From the NCBI GenBank assembly GCA_905220665.1, contig CAJNAR010000172.1, positions 366,134 to 430,133 of the forward strand: a DNA stretch of 64,000 nt, in the 5' to 3' direction. Both the position numbers and the translations under genes were made by a program. The notes beneath the pieces are model-generated. The model was not told the DNA's origin, searched no databases, and worked only from the letters and a program-made list of their open reading frames with translations. Of this stretch, positions 12,594 through 24,076 are shown in pieces. Each line of letters opens with the position of its first letter. Within the stretch, counting starts at the first letter, position 1. The DNA is from Albugo candida. Taxonomy: Eukaryota > Oomycota > Peronosporomycetes > Albuginales > Albuginaceae.

Positions 12594-13314
12594 ATGGCAA
12601 CACGAGTCATCAATCTAGCTCAAGTCCACGATGATTCGCCCGATCTCCATTCGAAATTGGCAATGATTGCTGTGGTACGTTTTGTTATGTAACCGATCTG
12701 AGAGGAACACCGTTTTATTTGGATAAACTCGATAGTCAGACGGAAGTGACGAGCTGGAGACACTCATTCTTTACGACGTATTGAAGCGAGCCAATATACG
12801 AGTGATTCTAGCCGCATGTAGCACTAAAGACGGGAAAATCGTGCACACGTCTCATGGAATGAAATTAGTCACGACATCACCCGTAGAGGACTCTGTGGAC
12901 TATAATATTGATTTGATTGCGCTTCCAGGGGTACGCGTGTACAATCGCTTGATAAAGTGTCTGATGAAATGACGTGGTTAGGGCGAGACATTGGATGGGT
13001 TACGAGACTGTGAGGTGTTGATCAAACTGTTGAAAAAGCAAGTGGAGAAGGGAAAATGGATTGCGGCGTTATCCAATGCGCCTGCAGAAATTTTGATGCC
13101 GCACTTACTGTTGGATGGGAAAGCTACGTGTCATCCATCCAAAGCTCGAGACATGACTGGATATTTTGTGGACCAGGATTTTGCCGTCACCAAGACTTGT
13201 ATCACTAGCCAAGGTCAAGGCACCGCCATGCGTTGCGCACTTAAATTGGTGGAGATACTTTGTGGTCATGAAGCCGCAAAACGTGTGGCGAATGAGATAT
13301 TATTTACGTTGTGA
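12594..13314 (+). CDS. DJ-1/PfpI family protein B, nucleophile Cys replaced by Ser
   Basis: Three exons, 12594-12674, 12736-12930 and 12982-13314, with phase-0 introns of 61 and 51 nt; 202 residues. Family landmarks in order are SDGSDELETLILYDVLKRAN, DLIALPGGETLDGLRD (the LPGG loop, formed across the second splice junction), WIAALSNAPAEIL (nucleophile elbow), ATCHPSKARDM (DJ-1 THPLAKDKM) and CITSQGQGTAMRCALKLVE. The Cys106 position of DJ-1 is Ser in the elbow, while the neighbouring AP is kept. The protein shares its promoter interval with DJ-1-like A, from which it is highly diverged. An old tandem inverted duplication with loss of the cysteine is likely. Confidence 0.85.
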
Positions 13315-14097
13315 GAGTAAGGATTGCGTCATGAGTAACAGCGGTAGGGCTACCCACAAACGAGGCGACCGTATATGTAAACAAGTTTTAAGACTCTCAT
13401 GGAACGTTTCTCTTTGAGATGGGCAATTGCTTCATGACTGTTATACTTTATCAAACCGCACTTGAGCTCAAATTCTCGAACGTGAAGGATAGAAGATGCG
13501 CTGTCGACTACACACGAACATATGTACCGTACATATAGATGAACACGTTCGTAGATGCTTCCCCTCATAGAGAGAATATGGCGACAGGTGCACGCAACAT
13601 GTACCAATTTGTGGTCGCGGCAAGATGAATTTATTACATACACACCCGTCTTGAATCAAAAATGCGATGGGTTACTTGAAGGTGATAGTGGACAAAAATT
13701 GCACGCTGTCAAACTAAAATTTGATAGATTCTTTGCACTCAACTTCAAGGCTACTAAATGCGCTCGTTTGTGTGTATTGCATGGAGCATCATCGATTGCG
13801 AGTGAGTCCTTTAACTTTCCTAGCAAAAGAGCCAGTAGTAGGGGTAGGGGTCGCATATTCACACAAATTACAACTTGGGGTAGGGATGTCTTACAGTACG
13901 TGACTTTTTTTACTCAAAAGTTCATTTTTGTCGTCCTTCATTCTCGAAATTGCGTCACAAAGCGTACGTCAAAGGTCAAACTTTAGCCAATAATAGCACC
14001 TACAATACAAACGATCATCCGATCTCATCTCACTAACACTATTGTAGACACAATCACTTTATAATTAGACTCTAAACGGATACATTGAATCGCTCCC
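13315..14097. other. Intergenic region, no supported gene
   Basis: A 143-codon plus-strand frame (13555-13986) is present but overlaps equally long frames on the other strand and shows no domain, signal or splice pattern. I do not call it. Confidence 0.5.
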
Positions 14098-15486
14098 ATG
14101 CTTGCGCTATTATATGAAAAATTTCATCGCACTGAAAGGCAAGTCATACATTCACTCTCGCCTTCAACCAAAATAAATTCGTGCGGTTCCACAATTCAAA
14201 GTACATGTCCAAAACAAGGGACAAAACGCACAATTCACGATCGATTACGCGAATTGATGGGCGACGAAATCACCGAAGAAGAGTTTTGGAACCGGTTTAC
14301 CTTTGGTAAAATCCTCGGCACAGGCTCAACCTGTAAAGTGTATGAGGCTTTTGATACTGTCACCAATGAGACTGTTGCTGTCAAAGTGTTTGACAAGGTT
14401 GCGATGATCGAAACCCGGTGCTCTATGGCCGCGTCCGAAGACAAAATCGTAAAAGAACGCGCTGTTGATCGTGCACGTCGTCGACTCCTCAAGATCATTT
14501 CGGAACTGGAAATTGTGAAAACGCTGCATCATCCAAATATCATTCAATTTCGTGGCGCTTATGAAACCTCACATCGCATCTGTATTGTGTATGAAAGGAC
14601 ACAAGGATCGGATCTGTTAGAGTACCTCTTAGCGCATGGGAGGATGCAGGAACCGCAGGCCGCTTACGTCGCTAGACAATTGCTCTCTGCAGTGCGATAT
14701 TGCCATGACAGGCGTTTGTATCATCGCGACTTGAAACTCGAAAAGTGAGTACATTTGATGTAATTTTTTATGTAGTATCCACTCATTCTGTTGTTATGTA
14801 GCGTGTTAATTTCACCCGATTTGAAAGTGAAACTTATCGACTTTGGACTCTCCGAGTACGTTCCTGAGGGAAAACAACTTCACTCTGTTTGTGGTACACC
14901 TTTGTATTGTAGCCCTGAAATACTGTTCATGAATACATCCAGCGAGTATACCCGTGACGGATTTGAGGGAGGTCCAGCAGATGTTTGGAGTGTTGGTATA
15001 TTTATCTTTGCAGTTTTGACCGGATGTGCTCCTTTTGATGACTCGACATTGATGCGTTTACGTGAAGACGTTTTCAAAAATTCCGTGTGTTTTCCGCCTT
15101 ATTTATCATACGAAGTGAAAAGCATGTTAAAGGCCATTCTGGTGCAGGATCCCGCTTTACGCCCGACAGTACAAGAATTGATGCAACACCGCTGGATCAA
15201 GGCGAAAGGACTTCACGAAACGCAACTGGTTGTCTCGCACTCTCCTCACACATATTGCAAGTTTTCTAGAAGTAAGACCGTATCATTATCACCACGAAGC
15301 AAGGCCTCTGTACTCCATCGATTGCTTTTCCGGCCGAGTAGTGATGGAACAGAGAAAACAGCTCGATCCAGTCTCAGCTATGATGAAATTAGTCATGAGC
15401 TATCAAAATGGAACTTGGGAAATGTCGATTCACTCGATAGGTCGGATACTCGACGCATCATGCACAATGCGTTCTCATTCACCTGA
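14098..15486 (+). CDS. Ser/Thr protein kinase, CAMK/SNF1-like
   Basis: Two exons, 14098-14744 and 14802-15486, with a 57-nt intron splitting the Asn codon of the catalytic loop; 443 residues. The glycine loop is ILGTGSTCKVYEAFD (about residue 71), the VAIK-type lysine is in VAVKVFDK (about 98), the catalytic loop is YHRDLKLEN (about 208-216), the Mg-binding loop is IDFGLSEY (about 229), and the activation segment end is CGTPLYCSPEI. A short acidic/helical lead of about 65 residues precedes the domain and a Ser/Arg-rich tail of about 100 residues follows (SRSKTVSLSPRSKAS). The glycine loop has Ser-Thr-Cys where many kinases have Gly-Phe-Gly, and an insertion rich in Arg follows the VAVK strand. 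All catalytic residues are present, so activity is expected. The exact subfamily is uncertain. Confidence 0.88.
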
Positions 15487-15581
15487 ATCGGTTCTCATGT
15501 ATTTATTGTATTACCTGTGGATATTCAGTTATGGAGAATGCAGATATAGTAGTATTGAAATATAACGATAGAGAAAGATAC

Positions 15582-16508
15582 TTAACCGGACATATCCTTT
15601 GCTCGAGCTTTCATCTTTAAGGCTGCATTGGCTTCATTTGCTTGTTGTATGAGCGCATCGGCACGCGCTTTTGCCTCTTGCGCTTTGAGTAACGCGAGCT
15701 CACGACGTTTTTTCGCCTCCTCTTTTGTCTGATCAATACGAGTCTTCTGCACTTGAAGCTCACGCAATCGACTCTCTTCCTCGACATTCAAACTGTGATC
15801 GATTTGTCGACGCGCCATATCTCGTACTGTTCTTGTCGCGTGGATAGCTTTCTCGCGCATTTCTTCGGCTCGTAATCGTGCTTCTTCAGCCCGATTTTCT
15901 GCTTCCTTACGCCGAAGTACGGCTTCCTCTTTTTTCTTTTCTAACAGTGAAAGAGCATTTTCTTGCTCCACTCTCATACGGTTGTCTTCCCATTCGCTTA
16001 TTTTAGCGACTCGCTCGGCGTTTTTCTCCTCAAACGTTACAGTCGCTTCTTTTACCTTTAAACACATTTCCTGCGCATGCGACTTACTATCCAAAATACG
16101 TTGCATCGCGTCGCGTTTCTTGCCTGTGGCTTCATTGCGTTTCTGTTTGATTTCAGCGCTTCCTGCATTGAATACGAGGTCTTGCAAATCCGTACTTTGG
16201 TCATAGTCTTTCAGTATGCGTTCTCGTTCCTTGTATTCTGCCAGAGAAGCCGCACAAACCGCTTCAATCAGTTTCCGATCGGCTTCCTCTTCCGCTTGAG
16301 CGCGAGTTCGCCTTGTTTCTTCCCAATTTTGATGCGATGATCCTGATGTCGTCGACGAAGTAGGCGACTGCGTTCTGCTTTCTAGTTCAAGAAGCGAATT
16401 GGGTGACAACACTTGAGCCAATTCGCTCGGCTTTGATAAGGAGCTGGCGTAGGAGTGATGATCACTTTCCAAACTGGTTTGGTACGGTGCACTTGGATTC
16501 GTGTTCAT
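15582..16508 (-). CDS. Coiled-coil protein, Glu/Arg/Lys/Ala rich
   Basis: A single-exon gene of 308 residues starting at the ATG at 16508. The first 65 residues are Ser/Pro/Thr rich (SRTQSPTSSTTSGSSHQNW). From about residue 70 to the end it is one long charged helix with dense EEA/KAR spacing (RRKEAENRAEEARLRAEEMR), typical of a coiled coil. No globular domain, transmembrane segment or signal peptide is seen. It could be a cytoskeletal or trafficking adaptor; function is unknown. It is divergent from TRM7, with 110 bp between starts, and lies 95 bp from the end of the kinase gene. Confidence 0.75.
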   Translation of the reverse strand: MNTNPSAPYQTSLESDHHSYASSLSKPSELAQVLSPNSLLELESRTQSPTSSTTSGSSHQNWEETRRTRAQAEEEADRKLIEAVCAASLAEYKERERILKDYDQSTDLQDLVFNAGSAEIKQKRNEATGKKRDAMQRILDSKSHAQEMCLKVKEATVTFEEKNAERVAKISEWEDNRMRVEQENALSLLEKKKEEAVLRRKEAENRAEEARLRAEEMREKAIHATRTVRDMARRQIDHSLNVEEESRLRELQVQKTRIDQTKEEAKKRRELALLKAQEAKARADALIQQANEANAALKMKARAKDMSG

Positions 16509-17572
16509 TACAATATGTTAAATGCGTCTTTCTCTCAAGTGCTCAATAAATGGTACCCATTCAAAGCCCTACCCGCCATGACACGACAGTTGGAAGTGTA
16601 TCTCCTCTGCGGTAACCGATGGGAAAATGTTCCAAGGATAAACGAGTATGTCGTTTATGTGAAATGAATACTTGTCGCTTACGTTTTCCTAGGACATATA
16701 TTACCGTAAAGCCAAAGAAGCAAAGTACCGTGCACGTTCCGCGTTCAAATTAATTCAACTCGACGACACGTTTTCATTCTTACAAGGTACCCTCACATTA
16801 TAATATCCCTCCAAATTTGCTACAATTCAACACATTCATCTAGGTGCGACTCGAATTGTGGATCTTTGCGCTGCGCCTGGCGGCTGGAGTCAGGTGATCG
16901 TTGAACGCTTGCGACAGAGCCAGAAACGCACTGATGAAGCGAGAAAGATCATCGCGGTTGACTTGATGGAAATGGCACCTATCGAAGGCGTACATCAGCT
17001 CAAAGGTGACATCACACACGCTGAAACCGCCAACGCAATTATTTCGTACTTTGGCGGATCAAAAGCGCATGTTATTGTTATGGACGGCGCACCAGATGTT
17101 ATTGGATCATACGATTGGGATGAATATATACAGGCACAATTAGTTTTAGCAGGTCTACATTTGAGCCTATCCATCCTCGAGGAAAATGGGATATTTGTCG
17201 CTAAAATTTTCCGGGGTGCACAAGTCTCTCTACTGTTTACTCAACTAAATCAATATTTCCGTAAAGTCACGTGCGCAAAGCCAAAAGCGAGTCGAAATTC
17301 AAGTTTTGAAGCATTTGTTGTGTGCGAAGGTTTTGTATCACCAGAGAAGGTATATCAAATTGCACAGGAACCTTATTTGTTGGATTATCAAGATCTTAGA
17401 GTCAACGAATCCAATGCAATGGAAAGAGCTCGCTCCATATATGCGTCCGTTCAGTTCCGTGGGTGCGGAGACGTGTGTGGTGACGATGCAGACCAGTCGT
17501 ATCCTTTGGAAGACTTGACAGAAGCTCCCAGTACGCACACTTACCGGCACCAAGAACCGCTTCAGAAACCCA

Positions 17573-18378
<806 letters not shown>

Positions 18379-18478
18379 ATCAAATTATACCGACACTGTA
18401 TAGCTCTAGTAACACTAATTTCTACAATGTATTAATTGTCAGCAACATACCTTTCCCAATGAATTGCAATGAATTGTC

Positions 18479-20636
18479 TCAGTCGCTGTCGCTGTCCAAA
18501 AGACAAATAACGGATTGCGGTATCGAATTTCTATTCGACTGACATCCCATCGACTGCGAATGACTCCCATTTGCCACCGGCAGCGCGTTTCGATGCGAAT
18601 TTGATGTCAATTCCGAAAACACATTCTGTACCAGAAAATTGGTTCCATTACAACGGTTGGCTTCTGTGAGCGCGTCGTTCCTGTCCGTAAATGTCGAAAT
18701 GGATGGAAGAACGTTCTCATCGGGCTTTGTCGACTCGATTCCTACAGGATCGACGGAAGCCGAGGAAAGCGCTGGAAACAAATGCGGCCAAGAATCTTCC
18801 GAACTCAATGCGCCCGCTACCTCGTTTTCATTTGTTCGACACGCACTCCATTGTTTACTTTTGTAAAATGAATTCGTCGCATTGGAAGTATTCAACTGCG
18901 CCATTGTCGCAGAAGACGCTAAACTTTCCCATAATTCGCTTTCTGACAATAAAATGTCTTGATTCTCGACTTCATTTTCGTGCATATTTGTACCCGTTTT
19001 GCTCTCAGTGTCATTTTCTTCGTCGCTCGAAAGCAAATCGATGGCAATTGTCTCTTTGGACTTTTTCGTGAGATCGGTTTCATTCTCTAATTTCGCGATC
19101 TTCAGCTTTTTGATAGATGGCGAGCAGCTCCCATTTTCTTCCTCCGTCAAACGCACTTTCCACGTCCCATCCGGAAATATCTCAACATGTTCGACGCCTT
19201 CCAGTTGCCCGTTTTCTTTCAATAATTTGCTCAGGAAAGGATCCACTCGAAGATCTGCAAGTCGGATAAACTACTCGAATTAGCAATTATTGCACAATTG
19301 TTTGAATGTGATGACTTACCTTGTGGCAGATCACGCACATCCAAGGCTTCGATCGTGCTTTACGACTGTATAGTAGAAACGTCTTGAGATCAAAACACTG
19401 CAAATGTTTACAATTTGTTCCACGAGCAGGTCGATTGATCATACAAAGTCCGAGCGGACATCGAAGTGATAAGAGTGTGCATGTTGTCTCGACGCCGTCG
19501 TTGCTCTTGTCAAACGAACCTTCGACTTGTTCTTTTGCTTCCACAAATGTCATTTGACTCGAATTCTTTTCTACCAAACTGATTATTGAATCTATAGTTT
19601 GCGTTTGTACGATTTGAATCATAAATGCAAAAATCGACGGATTTTCTTTACATCGAATTTCAATGATATTGAGTCCTTTTCGACTTACTGCAATTAAATT
19701 GAGCGGAATTTCACGGAGCACCTTGGACGGATTTGTATGACCGGGTGGTGATCGCTGTGTGATGGATGTCGGCATTCCGTTGACAATAATGAACGTGCAA
19801 GTCGGCCAGCAATGTCCTCTTCTGAGATCGTCTTTGACGTCAAAACATCGCAATTGAAGCTCCAGCGGGCAATATGTGTTCTGCTGAAATTGCAAATTGG
19901 CAAAATCCGAGTCGCCCAAAACATATTCCAATTGAAACGCTCCGGAAGAGTTGATAAATCGTACAAAAAAAGGTTTGACAATTGTTTTCTTCAATCGGAA
20001 AAACGGATCCAATTGTTCTGAACGACAAAACTCGCAAATATATTGATTGGATTGATCGATATTTTGGGCGTTGAGATCCAATTGATGGCATTTCGTGTGC
20101 ACTTTGAGACTGCATGCAATGCAGCTGACGATACGATGAACAAGCGGAGGTCCTAGCCGCGGATTGCAGAAACAACGCGCATGATCCATGGAAGGATAGG
20201 AATTTAATTGCAATATCTCGACATTAGATATGGAAGGAGATGACTTTTGTAGAGGTCCGGTATAAAATGTGGGAGGTAAAGTTTCATTGGGGTACCTTCT
20301 TGCAGGAGGTATACTCGTCGTATACGTCTGGGGTACGGAAGTGGCTGGAGGGTAGACATGCTGCTGAACATTTGCGTACGTTTGCATTTCGATGCACTTG
20401 AGCGCGACATCAATTTGACCGACGTAAAATGCAGAGGTGATGGCGTTGGACGTGTGATATTCGACTGCTTTTTTATCGAATTGTTCTAGTGCTGCTGCGA
20501 TTCGTTCGACCAGCTCGCATTTCTTACCAGAGCGCGTTAAATTCATTGCAATCAATACATGACGCAATTCATTCATGCGCAATTCTTTGAGTTTAGTACG
20601 AATTTGAAGTAGTCGTAAATCACGTACTTGTGACAT
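18479..20636 (-). CDS. SIZ/PIAS-type SUMO E3 ligase (SAP-PHD-PINIT-SP-RING)
   Basis: Two exons, 20636-19320 and 19270-18479, with a 49-nt phase-0 intron; 702 residues. Domains in order: SAP helix pair (about 17-45, LTRSGKKCELVERI), PHD-like finger (about 153-205, CFCNP...CIAC...HTKC...CEFC), PINIT-like region (about 210-370), SP-RING (about 382-455) with RCPLG, NCKHLQCFD and WMCVICHK. The SP-RING continues over the splice into FIRLADLRVDPFLSKLL, the helix that follows the RING in PIAS proteins and fixes the acceptor site. Two SUMO-interacting motifs with acidic flanks are visible: IDLLSSDEE (about 516) and the extreme C-terminus VICLLDSDSD. The SAP plus PHD arrangement resembles plant SIZ1 and yeast Siz more than animal PIAS. 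Nuclear SUMO transfer is expected. Confidence 0.92.
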
Positions 20637-20986
20637 TCTGAATTTTACACGGAAGGATCACACTCGAAGGGAGAACGATTCAAATCTGTCGCTTTTTGTA
20701 ATTCACGTTAAATCACCGTGTTGCGTTACAGCGAGTTTCAATCTGTACAATGCACAAACTATTTGTTCGATTGCATCAGGACACCTTACAGCATCACAAT
20801 CATCTCACCCGCTTTTGTAATAAAAACCGTTCTCACCAACCGACTCACACTGTAGAAACAACGACCTACCACACTTTGTAATTATTGTAAATTCGCATCT
20901 TATTCTGTAAATCATCCGCTTTCCTTTTTCGCGCGCGCAAATAAAAGGAATGCACATTGTACAAAAGCATCTACTTTTTCTTCTCT
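20637..20986. other. Intergenic, 350 bp
   Basis: It lies upstream of the SUMO ligase gene and downstream of the Aurora gene. It holds no frame of note. Confidence 0.5.
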
Positions 20987-22187
20987 CTACGTTTGTTTGC
21001 TGTCGGTGAATCCCAAACCTTTATCCAAATCACTATGCGTTGGCAAATGATACGCAAACCAGCGGTGTCGTCGGATGGCGCCCAGTGTCAGCCGATCGTG
21101 TGGTTCTTTTTGTAATATATGTTGAATCAAATCGCGTGCAGCAGGCGACACAAACGTCGGAATACGTACCGGACACTGGATGATTTGATTCACAGTTTTA
21201 TTTTGATCCTTAGATGCGAGAAGTAATGTTACTTTCACAAGACAACAAATGGACATGCAAACTTACATGCGCTTCGAATGGCGGCTTACCACACAAAAAC
21301 TCGTACAATGTCACTCCAATTGCCCAAATATCAACAGATGTGTCGTACGGAGTGCCTCGTACCATTTCGGGCGATAGATAATCTAACGTCCCACAAAGCG
21401 TCTCGCGACGATTGTGATTGGTGACGTTATGACTCGACCACCCAAAATCAGCCAACAGTAGCTGATCTTCGCTAGATAGCAACAAGTTTTCGGGTTTGAT
21501 ATCGCGATGTATCACATTTTGTGTGTGGCACGTTTGTATAGCACTATATATTGGAATCGATATGATTTCTATAATTTCGAATAGAGCCACATACCTCACA
21601 AGTTGCGCGATATAACGAGCTGATTGGCGCTCACTAAATCTTCGTCTGGGTGCGTTCTGCAACTTCCTATAGAGATCACCACCCGAGGCATGCTGTAACA
21701 CCAAGTAGACACGTCGAGAGTCCTGAAAGGTAGCGTATAGCTGCAGAATATTCGGATGTCGTATGCGTGAATGGATTTCAACCTCTTTCTTCAATTGATG
21801 GACAACACCTGCGTTACGTAATTGGTCCTTTAGCAAGATTTTTAAAGCGACGATTTTTTTGGATTTCTTTTCGCGGGCGAGATACACACGACCAAATTTA
21901 CCACGGCCCAGTATTCGACCTATTTCGAAATCCTGTATACTCCACGATTTCTTGGTCGATGCATCGTTATAATCGGATTGTGACCTGTTCCATTGCATTA
22001 CCTCTTTTGTTGTAGCTGAATGCGCCGGAATTGTCAAGGTATTTCGGCATGTGACGGTCAAGTCTTTCAGAGGGTAGCGAGGATTCGATTTTGTGCTTGT
22101 TTGTGAATCGTACTCTCTCTTCTTTTCCGCTACAGTAGAGCCATTGAGCTTACGACAAAATGTCGCCTCCGACTGATTCAAAGGCAT
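20987..22187 (-). CDS. Aurora-type mitotic Ser/Thr kinase
   Basis: Three exons, 22187-21595, 21543-21267 and 21208-20987; 363 residues if translation begins at the ATG at 22187 (upstream in-frame sequence has only TTG). About 80 residues of basic, unstructured N-terminus precede the kinase domain. Key parts: [19 protein letters not shown] with Lys about 116, [13 protein letters not shown] with Asp about 212, ADFGWSSHN, and the Aurora activation loop [16 protein letters not shown]. Its Thr (about 246) corresponds to Thr288 of human Aurora A. Then [23 protein letters not shown]. The first intron is exactly 51 nt, so unspliced RNA would stay in frame. Aurora kinases drive centrosome, kinetochore and cytokinesis events; whether this is an A- or B-type cannot be told. 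Confidence 0.93.
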
Positions 22188-22453
22188 TCGAATCACCTTG
22201 TACCCAGATTGGTGCAAATTACGGTAACAGTGACCAATCAAATACCGTTATTGTATTTGTGCAAATTGGCATCATTCAATCAATTTTCTGCATCGGAACA
22301 CAGAGATAGCGTCGATGCCTTTCAAGTTTATAGTATATATCAATTAATGCTTACACTCGCTGAAAGCATCAACTAACTTATGAATTGACCCCATGTCCAA
22401 AGTACGCATCGAACTTAACCTATGTCTTGTTCAATTTCATCAGTTGGACTCCA

Positions 22454-23053
22454 ATGAATACCGACAATTCCGCAAATATTTTCCACCAAATAGCGCAAGT
22501 GGACGCCCGCGCATTCCATGAAAATCAATTTCAATCCCAATGGCAATATTTTGAGTACAGTGTCAAAATTCTATTAGCTCGTTGGACCGCACTTCGAATG
22601 GCAATTGAAGGAAAATGGGGTGGAGGCGATATGCAACGCAAATCCGAGATTTTGTTGGAAGAAATTCTCAATGTATTCAAATATAGCAAGAATGTCCAGT
22701 ACGTCGATATGGTTATAAATATTACAGAATACGTCGATGTACAATTTGGTTTGGTTTGTGAAGATGGCAGCATCGAAGAAATCGTAGAGTTGATGCTTAC
22801 AATCGCTGACGAATGCAAAAAAGGTGACTACAATCGTATCCGCGTACTTCATGAAAAGATGCAAGCGCTTATACCAATTGATTTGAAGAATTCAAAATTT
22901 GAACAGGCAATCACAAGGAAACAGGAGGAAAGTCTGGAGGATGATAAATGCTTAGTTGACGATGAAGGATGGGCGACAATTCGGCGATCGTCTCGTATAA
23001 AAAGACCAGTCAAGATGTATGATCCAGCTGCTGAATTCCCTGGAGCCCAATGA
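22454..23053 (+). CDS. TSR2: TSR2-family pre-rRNA processing / RPS26 escort protein
   Basis: A single exon; 199 residues from the ATG at 22454 (an upstream in-frame ATG at 22385 would add 23 residues and is less likely). The family hallmark RWTALRMAIEGKWGG is at about residues 43-57, followed by helices LLEEILNVFKYSKNVQYVDM and an acidic region. In yeast and human, Tsr2 delivers Rps26/eS26 to pre-40S ribosomes. The C-terminus DDEGWATIRRSSRIKRPVK is conserved in style with other TSR2 proteins (DDGW...RR). It is the last housekeeping gene before the repeat-rich interval that precedes the CCG gene. Confidence 0.85.
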   Translation: MNTDNSANIFHQIAQVDARAFHENQFQSQWQYFEYSVKILLARWTALRMAIEGKWGGGDMQRKSEILLEEILNVFKYSKNVQYVDMVINITEYVDVQFGLVCEDGSIEEIVELMLTIADECKKGDYNRIRVLHEKMQALIPIDLKNSKFEQAITRKQEESLEDDKCLVDDEGWATIRRSSRIKRPVKMYDPAAEFPGAQ

Positions 23054-23188
23054 GATTTGGGTTCGATGTCTAACGATCGAGTGAACTTTGTAGGCGATTG
23101 GTGGGCAAACATTAACAGTACATTTGTGAGCCACTCGAAAGATTTAATTTGAATAAGATAGAGACAGAAATTTCGTCTTCAAATTTCA

Positions 23189-24011
23189 ATTCTTGGGTAT
23201 TGATATCCCGACAACAATTTTTTCAAATTACAACATGTCTAGGTAAATTATTACTATCACAACTCTTTTTTTTAACAAATGCATAAACGTTTTTATATTT
23301 CTAACCAATTACAACCATACACACCCAAATTGTTGCTCCAACAACTTCAATCGAGAATTAGTTGTGATTGGCTAATACACAGAGCATTCCAGCTGTGATA
23401 GGCTAATACACAGAATGATCCAGCTGTGATCGGCTGGTACATATGACAATTTCCATTTGACACCCACCATTTGAGCATCAGGCACAGGGAAAATGCAGGT
23501 GCAGCAATTGCGGAAAAATTGGCCAAAACAAGCGGTCTTGCAGACTTCCGGTTACAAGCTTAGAGTTAGGAAAAAACTTTGGTAAAAAATTTAGATATTT
23601 TTCCTTCACAGAATTTTTTCATAATACATTTTATTTTCGGCCGTAAGTGTATAATAACTTTGCACCTTTACGACGCATTATAGCTCAACAAACGAGGAAT
23701 GAACCGTCTATTTATGATAAGTGTTTAGCTCAGCTTAAGGTATCTATATTACTAGATTAGCGTTAGGCGTAAATGACTTTTATTAGTTAGAAATGTAAAC
23801 ATAGTTGTGGGAGTAATAATTCAAGTGGATCTATCTAAATCTAATTTAGAAAAATAAATGTAATTTAAAAAGAAAGTTGTCGGGATATCAATACCACTAA
23901 TTCTTGTTTTAAAAAAGTTGTGGGAGTAATATTTAAGTAGGCATGGTGTAATTTGATACTAACATTGTAATTAAAAAAAAGAGTTGTCGGGATATCACTA
24001 CGCTTAATTCT
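23189..24011. mobile_element. AT-rich MITE-like element with complex terminal inverted repeats
   Basis: A module of about 85-100 bp at 23189-23273 (containing attgatatcccgacaaca and attactatcacaactc) is present in inverted form twice at the other end, 23803-23905 and 23916-24011 (containing agttgtcgggatatca and gttgtgggagtaat). The right module is therefore a tandem pair. The interior is very AT rich and has no coding capacity. This suggests a non-autonomous DNA transposon. A target duplication could not be identified, so boundaries are approximate and the class is not assigned. Confidence 0.55.
23361..23452. repeat. 31-bp tandem repeat, three units
   Basis: Units start at 23361, 23392 and 23423 and share GYTGTGATNGGCTAATACAC. 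The third unit is more diverged. They lie inside the MITE-like element and may be part of it. Confidence 0.7.
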
Positions 24012-24076
24012 TTTAGACAAAATATAGCAGTATTTCTATAAAATATCAATATTCGGAATTATTTCTTACTCTTTCT

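Noticed and set aside
13555..13986. A 143-codon plus-strand frame as a gene
   Set aside because: No motif, no supporting splice pattern, and frames of similar length overlap on the other strand.
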